The notes under the pieces are model-generated. The model was given only the letters and a program-made list of their open reading frames with translations, ran no database searches and was not told where the DNA came from. Below, piece after piece: positions 1-5,523 of a stretch of 5,649 nucleotides of DNA (positions are counted from its first letter, which is position 1; each line of letters starts with the position of its first letter). Both the position numbers and the translations under genes were made by a program. Location of the stretch: assembly GCA_008297795.1 (NCBI GenBank), contig VBQP01000050.1, forward strand, positions 1 through 5,649, given 5' to 3'. This DNA comes from Thermoplasmata archaeon. GTDB lineage: Archaea; Thermoplasmatota; E2; UBA202; DSCA01.

Positions 1-1254
1 GTCTATATCCATCGGCAGCTCGGGCTTCTTGAAATCCTTCTTATCCCTTTCCCACGGTATCGTCAGGTCAAATCCTATCTTTGTGGTCATTCTCGTTTCC
101 AGGTCAGAGGACGGGTCAAGAGAGGAGCCCTTCTCCTTCTTTATTACCATATCTCTATCTCCCTGAAAGCGCGTTGCCATCGCCCATTCTATCTGGCTCG
201 AGTCATGGATATCTATATCATCGTCAACAACAAAAACATGCTTCATGGATTTGTGGCCTCTGAATGCTGCCTCTATTGCCATCTTCCCGTCATCCTCATT
301 CTTCTTGTATATGCTCACAGCCCCGTGAAGCCAGGAGCAGCCGCCAGGCGTGATGTAAACATCCTTCACATCACACACCTTCGCAACCTCATTGTATATT
401 GTCGGCTCCCTGGGCATCCCCATAAGTGTTTTATGCTCAAGCCCCCCCGGCAGAAGGGCATGGAAGTAGGCATTTTTCCTTGCATATATCTTTTTGATTC
501 TTGCAACACGTTGCTTTCTCACTATATCCGGCGTTTCTGTCAAATCGAGGAATGGTCCCTCGTCGTGCATCTCTCCTGTCATCTCGGCAATCATTACAAT
601 CTCTGCTTTTGGAACCGCATGTCCATCAATTTTTATTAAAGGGGTGTGCTCCATTGCATTTGCGATTGCAAGTTCATTAACCTCTATGCCTGCAGATATT
701 GCAGACGAAATCATAACGGGCATTGAATTCCCTATGCATATTGCAAATTCTTTCAATCCTCTCTCAAGGTATGTGTTGAAATTTCTCTGGAGAATTCGCA
801 TGACAACCCTGTCGCTCCCTATTTTCATCATTCTGTGATACGAAGCGTTCAACCCGTACTCGCTGTCGTTGGCAACCACAATTGCAGATGCGATATATGG
901 ACCGCCGTCTATTTTGTAGTATTTGAGTATCGGCAAATCATCCAGATTTTTCAACAGAACATAATCGTTGTTGCCCTCCTCCACCCCGGGCTCTTCCGGA
1001 TGGGCAATTGCATCTGCTATTTTCTTTATTATCTCATCCTGTCCTATTCCAAGAGCAAGTGCGACCATCTCCCTGGTGGAACATATGTTTGCAACAACAG
1101 GCATCCTGTGACCCTTAACATTGCTGAAAAGAAGCGGCTTGCCGTCCAGTTTTTTCATGAGAGTGGCAATTTCGTATTCGGTGGAAACTTCTCTGCTTAT
1201 TTCGACCATCATGCCCTTTTCCTGCAAAAGAGATACAAACTCTCTGAAGTCCAT
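1..1254 (-). CDS. ubiD: UbiD-family prFMN-dependent decarboxylase, probable anhydromevalonate phosphate decarboxylase (C-terminus cut by window edge)
   Basis: Seen: an open frame of 418 codons on the minus strand from ATG at 1254 to base 1 with no stop, so the C-terminal tail lies outside the window. The N-terminus (MDFREFVSLLQEKGMMVEI) is a typical UbiD beginning, and no ATG, GTG or TTG lies in frame in the gap before it. Motifs are GLNASYHRMM (134-143), EGPFLD (232-237) and EWAMATRFQGDRDM (356-369), the UbiD C-terminal signature. By family comparison R141, E232 and D237 match the catalytic Glu-Arg-Glu/Asp set, and N136 a metal/prFMN-phosphate ligand. Family knowledge: these enzymes decarboxylate unsaturated acids with prenylated FMN made by UbiX; in many archaea one member converts trans-anhydromevalonate 5-phosphate to isopentenyl phosphate. 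Inference: the adjacent mevalonate kinase makes that role more likely than quinone or aromatic-acid metabolism. The family call is firm; the substrate is tentative. The cytoplasmic protein is probably nearly complete here. Confidence 0.9.
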   Translation of the reverse strand, partial: MDFREFVSLLQEKGMMVEISREVSTEYEIATLMKKLDGKPLLFSNVKGHRMPVVANICSTREMVALALGIGQDEIIKKIADAIAHPEEPGVEEGNNDYVLLKNLDDLPILKYYKIDGGPYIASAIVVANDSEYGLNASYHRMMKIGSDRVVMRILQRNFNTYLERGLKEFAICIGNSMPVMISSAISAGIEVNELAIANAMEHTPLIKIDGHAVPKAEIVMIAEMTGEMHDEGPFLDLTETPDIVRKQRVARIKKIYARKNAYFHALLPGGLEHKTLMGMPREPTIYNEVAKVCDVKDVYITPGGCSWLHGAVSIYKKNEDDGKMAIEAAFRGHKSMKHVFVVDDDIDIHDSSQIEWAMATRFQGDRDMVIKKEKGSSLDPSSDLETRMTTKIGFDLTIPWERDKKDFKKPELPMDID

Positions 1255-1274
1255 CAGGTGAATATGTGGAGCAA

Positions 1275-1282
1275 ATTTAAAA
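1275..1282 (-). promoter_or_regulatory. TATA-like box for the UbiD-family gene (leaderless start)
   Basis: On the minus strand the 46-bp gap after mevalonate kinase contains TTTTAAAT. Its first base is 28 nt upstream of the ATG at 1254, so initiation about 26 bp past the box centre would fall at or next to the start codon. The bases before the ATG (CACCTG) show no Shine-Dalgarno match. The gene may therefore have its own leaderless promoter as well as, or instead of, read-through from mevalonate kinase. The AT-rich core is only a partial consensus match. Confidence 0.5.
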
Positions 1283-1300
1283 GTATTTGTATATCTTTCC

Positions 1301-2209
1301 CTAAACTCCTATCCTTGTCTGGAGCACGTAGAAACCCTCTTTCTTCATTGCATTTGCAACCTCTTCCTGCAATTCTTTGCCGGGAGTCAGCGCGACCATA
1401 TATCCCCCAAGCCCCCCACCTGTCATTTTTGCCCCATATGCACCATTGTCTCTTGCAAGTTCCACCAGGAAATCCAGTTCCTTGCAGGAAACCTCTATTT
1501 GCTGCAGGAGCTCATGATTTTTATTCATGTAATGCCCCACTTCCTTCATATCCCCTTCCACAAGAGCCTCTCTTGCCCCATGAACCAGTTCTGTTGCATC
1601 CTTAAAAATTCTGTCATATTTCTGTCTGTATTTCTCCCGCCTCTCTCTCACGCCTTCAACTGCCTTCTTGGTGTTGGCAACTATGCCTGTATTTCCCATA
1701 ACAATTTCCACAGGCTCTTTCATCTTCAGCCTTTCCATTTTGCCTGACTGGAACCATACAAGCCCCCCGAAGGTGGCGGCAGTGTTGTCAATGCCAGAAG
1801 GAATGCCGTGATAGCCTTTCTCCCCTTCATACGCTACGTTATTTATCTGCTCATCCGTATAATCGAGCCCGAATTCGTCTGCTATCGCCCTCGCGATGGC
1901 GGTGCAGCTGGCGGCGCTGGCGCCCACCCCGCTTGCCGCCCTCAAATCGCCGCCCAGCCATATTTCCAGCCCGCTGTCTATGTCCATTGTCCTGATGATG
2001 CGATTCAGTGAGTCAATTTGCTGCTCCTTCTTTTCCTCCTTATAACCCGGTGTAGCATCCCTGTCATCATGAATTATAAGACCTTCAGGAATTCTCTTCA
2101 CTTTGGCAACCGTCTTTTTCTCAATGGCTGAAACAATGGCGGGAATTCCATATACAACAAAATGCTCATTGAACAATATTACCTTCCCGAAGCCTGAACC
2201 TGTTCCCAT
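1301..2209 (-). CDS. mvk: Mevalonate kinase (GHMP kinase superfamily)
   Basis: Phosphorylates mevalonate with ATP to mevalonate 5-phosphate, the first committed kinase step of isoprenoid (archaeal lipid) synthesis in the cytoplasm. The 302 residues are the usual length for an archaeal mevalonate kinase. Seen: GHMP motif 1 at 6-21 (GFGKVILFNEHFVVYG, with K9, E15, H16); the glycine/serine-rich ATP loop at 86-105 (core ASGVGASAA, S98); SGIDN at 138-142 with D141 as the expected catalytic Asp; and C-terminal motif 3 at 261-274 (KMTGGGLGGYMVAL). The more usual forms are LFGEH, GLGSSAA and TGAGGGG, so this is a diverged subgroup. The ATG at 2209 is fixed by an in-frame TGA 9 nt upstream and by a TATA-like box 29 nt upstream. 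The gene lies just before the UbiD-family gene on the same strand, consistent with the archaeal mevalonate route. Another GHMP sugar or phosphomevalonate kinase is possible but less likely given the motif-1 sequence. Confidence 0.87.
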   Translation of the reverse strand: MGTGSGFGKVILFNEHFVVYGIPAIVSAIEKKTVAKVKRIPEGLIIHDDRDATPGYKEEKKEQQIDSLNRIIRTMDIDSGLEIWLGGDLRAASGVGASAASCTAIARAIADEFGLDYTDEQINNVAYEGEKGYHGIPSGIDNTAATFGGLVWFQSGKMERLKMKEPVEIVMGNTGIVANTKKAVEGVRERREKYRQKYDRIFKDATELVHGAREALVEGDMKEVGHYMNKNHELLQQIEVSCKELDFLVELARDNGAYGAKMTGGGLGGYMVALTPGKELQEEVANAMKKEGFYVLQTRIGV

Positions 2210-2230
2210 GGCAAGTCAAATCTTTTTTGC

Positions 2231-2238
2231 ATATATAA
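2231..2238 (-). promoter_or_regulatory. TATA box for mevalonate kinase (leaderless start)
   Basis: On the minus strand TTATATAT begins 29 nt upstream of the ATG at 2209 and is preceded by a purine/A-rich stretch (GAGAAATCA) that could serve as a BRE. Initiation about 26 bp from the box centre would fall on the start codon. The sequence between box and ATG (GCAAAAAAGATTTGACTTGCC) has no convincing Shine-Dalgarno motif. It is the best consensus match among the leaderless-type boxes in this window. Confidence 0.65.
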
Positions 2239-2262
2239 TGATTTCTCGGTTGACAAGCAAAG

Positions 2263-2270
2263 TTAAAATT
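2263..2270 (+). promoter_or_regulatory. TATA-like box for the EamA transporter (leaderless GTG start)
   Basis: TTAAAATT begins 28 nt before the GTG at 2291, with the purine-rich AAGCAAAG just upstream as a possible BRE. The predicted transcript begins at the GTG; no Shine-Dalgarno motif precedes it (TTACCGTCTG). The box is separated by about 24 bp from the opposite-facing mevalonate kinase box, so the two promoters are back to back in an 81-bp intergenic region. Confidence 0.5.
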
Positions 2271-2290
2271 ATCATCGACGTTACCGTCTG

Positions 2291-3172
2291 GTGAAAAAAG
2301 TAGTGCTTGTGGTAATGGCAGTGGCTGCATCTGCTATGTGGGGTGCTTCATTCCCTGTGATAAAAATGGGGCTTGAGGAAGTATCTCCCGTGCTTTTCGG
2401 GTTGTTGAGGTACATGATTGCCACCCCTCTCTTTATACTGTTCTCCCTGATTTTTTATAAAAACGGTGTTTTTTCCGTTAAAAAGGATATTTCTCTTTTT
2501 GTTGCCCTGGGGCTGACAGGAGTGACGATGCCCACCGTACTCCAGAACTACGGCATGTTGCACACAACTGCATACATGAGCAGTATATTGCAGTCCACAG
2601 GTCCCCTTTTCACTGTAATACTCGCTGCATATTTCCTTGGAGAGAAATTGACAGGATATAAAATCGCAGGTATAGTGCTGGCATTTCTGGGCACATATCT
2701 CGCTCTTGACATACGTCTCTCAAATCCGGGCTCTTCTTTGGGGAATATTCTTGTTCTTCTTTCAGCAATATCATATTCGTCAGGGGGCATAATCGCAAAA
2801 ACATGTTTGAATAAGGGATACAAACCCGTGCAGATACTCACCATCTCCTCAATTTTCGGAACACTATTTCTTATCCTGATTATGCCATTTTCAGGGGATA
2901 TGACCTTCTCATTTTCCACATATATATGGGAAATAATACTGTTTCTTGCTGTATTTTCAACATTTTTTCCTTATGTCCTTTGGTATGTTGCCATGGAGAA
3001 AACAGAAATATCACGTCTCTCCTTTTTTGTTTATCTAATCCCCGTTTTTGCAACACTTTTCTCGTATTTCGTCCTGGGAGAAAAAATAACATTGCTGGCA
3101 GTGGTGTCGGCATTCATAATAATGGCGGGAGTTGCAATAGCCCAAACCCATAGAAATTTAAATGCAATGTAG
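2291..3172 (+). CDS. EamA/DMT-superfamily membrane transporter
   Basis: The 293-residue integral membrane protein has the length and the tandem-repeat plan of EamA (formerly DUF6) drug/metabolite transporters. Seen: about ten hydrophobic segments near residues 6-24, 33-53, 66-84, 93-113, 123-140, 150-168, 179-200, 211-233, 241-262 and 265-285. The two halves are related: each ends in the hallmark (F/V)LGEK(L/I)T followed by a glycine-containing helix, at 115-137 and 261-284. The N-terminal MWGASFPVIK (16-25) is also typical. Members export or import amino acids, nucleotide metabolites, sugars or drugs, and the substrate cannot be read from sequence. The start is GTG at 2291: an in-frame TAA lies 27 nt upstream, the next ATG (codon 9) would clip the first helix, and the TATA-like box is correctly spaced. 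It is divergent from mevalonate kinase and ends 10 bp before the winged-helix gene. No functional link to either neighbour is evident. Confidence 0.9.
   Translation: MKKVVLVVMAVAASAMWGASFPVIKMGLEEVSPVLFGLLRYMIATPLFILFSLIFYKNGVFSVKKDISLFVALGLTGVTMPTVLQNYGMLHTTAYMSSILQSTGPLFTVILAAYFLGEKLTGYKIAGIVLAFLGTYLALDIRLSNPGSSLGNILVLLSAISYSSGGIIAKTCLNKGYKPVQILTISSIFGTLFLILIMPFSGDMTFSFSTYIWEIILFLAVFSTFFPYVLWYVAMEKTEISRLSFFVYLIPVFATLFSYFVLGEKITLLAVVSAFIIMAGVAIAQTHRNLNAM
3155..3162 (+). promoter_or_regulatory. TATA-like box for the winged-helix gene, inside the end of the transporter gene
   Basis: AATTTAAA lies in the last codons of the transporter gene and begins 28 nt before the ATG at 3183. The 10 nt between the two genes (ATAAACAATT) lack a Shine-Dalgarno site, so the downstream gene is better explained by its own leaderless transcript than by re-initiation on a shared mRNA. 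The match is AT-rich and weak, and it overlaps coding sequence. Confidence 0.4.
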
Positions 3173-3182
3173 ATAAACAATT

Positions 3183-3674
3183 ATGGCGCAGGCAAAGTTG
3201 ATTAATGATATCACAGATTTGGTATGGCTTATGAGGGCTTTTGATTCTGATGTAAAGAGAGAGGTTTTTGAGGAAGTATGTGAGGACTGGAAGCGGATGG
3301 AGGACATAGAAGAAAAGTATGGTGATGAGGGGGTGGAGGCGCTGAAGTTTTTTGAGAAGGTAAAACTTGTAGAGACGAGATGGGGGATGAATGGGGGAAA
3401 AGCAAAAAAGGAATATCATGCTTTCTACTCCTCCTTCCACATAAAAGTCATATCTTCAGTGGATATGCTTCAGGATGTGTTTTCTATTGCCCTCATGGAC
3501 GAAAAAACATTCGACGACATAGAGAACAAAATATATGAGTTCATAGGCGATGGGGAACTCGGGAGAGAGGTGGAGAGGCATTTCTCATTCACATCCATAC
3601 AGATGAAATGCATAGTTAAAAGGTCTGCAAGGCTGGAATACAGGGGAATGAAAATAATAAAAGTAAAAAATTAA
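3183..3674 (+). CDS. Putative winged-helix (ArsR-like) transcriptional regulator
   Basis: A 163-residue soluble, charged protein resembling small ArsR-like regulators of methanogens and related archaea (recognised by overall pattern, not by search). Seen: a predicted N-terminal winged helix at about 11-90. Helices span TDLVWLMRAF (11-20), DSDVKREVFEEVCEDW (21-36) and KRMEDIEEKYGDEGVEALKFFEKVKLV (37-63). A glycine/lysine-rich wing (68-76) and a strand-like segment AFYSSFHIKVI (80-90) follow. The C-terminal part (about 104-163) looks like a second helical domain ending in VKRSARLEYRGMKIIKV. No metal-binding cysteine motif of classical ArsR sensors is apparent; the cysteines (C33, C143) are isolated. 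It starts 10 bp after the transporter stop without a Shine-Dalgarno site, and it ends 52 bp before the kinase start. It may regulate the adjacent kinase operon, but nothing in the sequence proves a target. DNA binding is inferred from fold pattern. Confidence 0.65.
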   Translation: MAQAKLINDITDLVWLMRAFDSDVKREVFEEVCEDWKRMEDIEEKYGDEGVEALKFFEKVKLVETRWGMNGGKAKKEYHAFYSSFHIKVISSVDMLQDVFSIALMDEKTFDDIENKIYEFIGDGELGREVERHFSFTSIQMKCIVKRSARLEYRGMKIIKVKN

Positions 3675-3680
3675 AAAAAA

Positions 3681-3688
3681 TTTATAAG
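3681..3688 (+). promoter_or_regulatory. Canonical TATA box upstream of the histidine kinase
   Basis: TTTATAAG, preceded by an A-run (3673-3680) suitable as a BRE, is a strong archaeal TATA match. Initiation about 26 bp downstream of its centre (near 3710) would give a leader of roughly 17 nt. That leader contains AAAGG (3716-3720) 6 nt before the ATG at 3727, a plausible weak Shine-Dalgarno site. The initiation point would fall within the palindrome at 3699-3712. Confidence 0.6.
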
Positions 3689-3698
3689 CAGGGCTTTC

Positions 3699-3712
3699 AA
3701 TATACGTATATT
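3699..3712. promoter_or_regulatory. Perfect 14-bp palindrome in the kinase promoter, candidate operator
   Basis: AATATACGTATATT reads identically on both strands, centred between 3705 and 3706. It is noncoding and lies between the TATA box at 3681-3688 and the start codon at 3727, overlapping the predicted initiation point. Its left half (AATATACG) also sits 28 nt before the ATG, so it could itself be a second, leaderless TATA box. A dimeric winged-helix protein bound here would block initiation. The binding factor is unknown; the regulator encoded immediately upstream is a candidate. Confidence 0.45.
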
Positions 3713-3726
3713 CATAAAGGTTGGAG

Positions 3727-5523
3727 ATGTCGGATGTTGTAAACGAATGTACGGAAAATCTTCCTGCTGGGTTATTTGTGATTAGGGGAAAGGACATCTT
3801 TCTGTTAAATGAGCATATGCGCAAACTTTTGGGCTCCAGAGAGGAAAAAATATCCGAAGAAGAATTCTGGGATTTTGTAGGGAGTAAAGAAGCAAAGGAA
3901 AAAATACTCAGTGGCAGTTCTGCAAGATTCAGGGTGGGGGGAGGCGGCAGGGCGGAGTGGGTGGAATACAGGGGCACCGTAAAAGATGGCAAAATATTCG
4001 GATGCCTCATAGAAGTCACAAGCCATGTTTTATTCGATAAAAAAATGGCTGCCGTGGAAAAAGTTTCCAGAGAAATGAAAGTTGCATCAAGCAGGGACGA
4101 ACTTTACTCTCTGGCAATGGATTTTACCAAAGATGTGCTGGGATACAAAAACTGTGCAATTCTCGAAAGGGAAGAAAATTGTCTTAAAGTGGTGAGGGAA
4201 AGAGGGTATGATAAGAAAGCAAGTTTAATGGAAATCCCGCTTGATGGAAAAGGCGTTACAGTTTATGCATTTAACAGAAATGAGGCGAGATATGTGCCTG
4301 ATGTTCTGAAAGCGGAGGAGTACATAGAGGGTGTGCCTGGGGCGAGATGCGAATATGCAGTCCCAATAGCATTCAGAGAGGAAAAATACGGCGTTTTTGA
4401 TGTCCAGAATGATGAGATTGACTCAATAACATACTCTGACAGAATTTTATTCAACACCCTGGTATCGGAAATGGCAACCGTGCTTAAGGGTTTGCAGACG
4501 CTCGAAAAGTTAAAGGAATCTGAAGCCAACTACAGGATTCTGGTTGAAACAGCGAAGGAGGGCATAATAAAGCTTGATACCGAAGAGAACATACTGTTCG
4601 TTAATCAATCGCTTTCCAATCTTCTGGGCTATAAAACAGAGGAAATAATAGGAAAAAATCTCAGGAGTTTTACAACAGAAGAGCAATTCAGGATATTTAC
4701 GGAGAAGACGGAACTCAGGAGGGACGGTGTAAAGGATTCATATGAAGCGGTTTTCATCCACAAAAACGGAAAAGTTTTAAATACCATAGTGTCTGCAGCG
4801 CCCTTTTACTCGCCTGACGGCAAATTTGAGGGTACATTTGCAATAGTTACAGATATAACGGAGATAAAAGAAGCAGAGGAAAAGGCAGAGTTTTATCATT
4901 CCCTCCTGCGGCATGATATTGGAAACAAGAACCAGATAATTATGGGGTATCTGGAACTTCTCATGGAGACAGAACTGGACGAAGAGCAGAAGGAACTTGT
5001 GGAGATGGCTTATAGTGCCATAACGTCGAGTAACGAACTCATAAAAAAGGTCAAGGAGATGCAGATAGCCACAGAGGAAAGTGAGTATTTCCAGGTGGAT
5101 TTGGGCGGGGAAATAAAAAGGACAATAGATGAATTCTCAAACGAGGCGGAAAAGAAAGGCATGGAAATACACTATCAGCCTGTGAAGTCTGTAATAGAGG
5201 GTAATGAGGTTGTGAGGGAAATATTTGCGAATATTATAGGAAATGCAATTGCCCATTCCGGCGGGAAAAACATATATGTGGATTTGAAAAATGATGAAAA
5301 ATATGTGACCATATGCGTGGAGGATGACGGAAATGGCATACCTCCCCATATTAAAAACAAAATATTCGATAAAAAGGTAAAAGGAGAAGAAAGCAACGGG
5401 AGCGGACTGGGATTGTATCTCGTCAAAACAATAGTTGAAAGTTACGGCGGGGAAATTCGCATGGGGCAGGGCAGGAAAGGCGGAACAAGATTTGAGATAA
5501 TGCTCCCGAGGAGGCGGAGATGA
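3727..5523 (+). CDS. Soluble PAS-GAF-PAS sensor histidine kinase
   Basis: Cytoplasmic sensor kinase expected to autophosphorylate on histidine and pass phosphate to a response regulator not in this window. Seen in the 598 residues: a weak N-terminal PAS-like domain (about 8-100, LPAGLFVIRGKDIFLLNEHMRKLLG); a GAF domain (about 115-255, including IPLDGKGVTVYAF and ARCEYAVPIAFREEKYGVFDVQ); and a PAS/S-box domain (about 265-380, ending IVTDITEIKEAEE). An archaeal-type H-box follows with H396 in LLRHDIGNKNQIIMGYLELL. The HATPase domain has N-box NIIGNAIAHS (502-511), G1 DDGNGIP (533-539), F-box IFDK (546-549) and G2 GSGLGLYLVK (558-567). All catalytic boxes are intact. There is no membrane segment or receiver domain; charged helical linkers near 103-117, 252-268 and 378-392 may be coiled coils. 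ATG 3727 is preferred to TTG 3721, which lacks good spacing to AAAGG or to either TATA box. The gene overlaps the next by 4 bp. The GAF and PAS ligands are unknown. Confidence 0.92.
   Translation: MSDVVNECTENLPAGLFVIRGKDIFLLNEHMRKLLGSREEKISEEEFWDFVGSKEAKEKILSGSSARFRVGGGGRAEWVEYRGTVKDGKIFGCLIEVTSHVLFDKKMAAVEKVSREMKVASSRDELYSLAMDFTKDVLGYKNCAILEREENCLKVVRERGYDKKASLMEIPLDGKGVTVYAFNRNEARYVPDVLKAEEYIEGVPGARCEYAVPIAFREEKYGVFDVQNDEIDSITYSDRILFNTLVSEMATVLKGLQTLEKLKESEANYRILVETAKEGIIKLDTEENILFVNQSLSNLLGYKTEEIIGKNLRSFTTEEQFRIFTEKTELRRDGVKDSYEAVFIHKNGKVLNTIVSAAPFYSPDGKFEGTFAIVTDITEIKEAEEKAEFYHSLLRHDIGNKNQIIMGYLELLMETELDEEQKELVEMAYSAITSSNELIKKVKEMQIATEESEYFQVDLGGEIKRTIDEFSNEAEKKGMEIHYQPVKSVIEGNEVVREIFANIIGNAIAHSGGKNIYVDLKNDEKYVTICVEDDGNGIPPHIKNKIFDKKVKGEESNGSGLGLYLVKTIVESYGGEIRMGQGRKGGTRFEIMLPRRRR
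5510..5514 (+). promoter_or_regulatory. Shine-Dalgarno site for the downstream membrane-protein gene
   Basis: GGAGG, within GAGGAGGCGGAG (5508-5519), lies 5 nt before the ATG at 5520. It is the clearest ribosome-binding site in the window and supports the ATGA-overlap start. It sits inside the arginine-rich last codons of the kinase gene, so it contributes both to protein sequence and to translation of the next gene. Confidence 0.7.

Noticed and set aside
205..1605. Long plus-strand open frames (205-639, 494-838, 835-1605) opposite the decarboxylase and mevalonate kinase
   Set aside because: Their translations have no recognisable domain and irregular, cysteine- and proline-rich composition. 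The minus strand encodes two clear enzymes over the same bases, so these are antisense shadows.
2250..2255. TTGACA resembling a bacterial -35 element
   Set aside because: No -10 hexamer follows at the right distance, and the other promoters in the window are of archaeal type.
2277..2288. GACG-TTAC-CGTC inverted repeat just before the GTG start of the transporter
   Set aside because: The arms are only 4 bp with no extension, which is expected by chance.
2919..2928. CATATATATG palindrome (and ACATATATGT at 5270-5279) as further copies of the kinase-promoter operator
   Set aside because: Both are shorter, lie inside coding sequence and lack the central CG, so they are ordinary AT-rich symmetry.
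2348..3440. Minus-strand open frames opposite the transporter and winged-helix genes (for example 2548-2919 and 3114-3440)
   Set aside because: They have no recognisable family and conflict with well-supported plus-strand genes.
3673..3680. A-run after the winged-helix gene as a terminator
   Set aside because: Archaeal terminators are T-runs on the coding strand. This is a plus-strand A-run, there is no minus-strand gene ending here, and it fits better as the BRE region of the following TATA box.
3721..3726. TTG at 3721 as the histidine kinase start
   Set aside because: It adds only two residues, sits directly against the AAAGG with no spacing, and is 22 nt from the nearer TATA candidate. 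ATG at 3727 fits both the Shine-Dalgarno and the leaderless models better.
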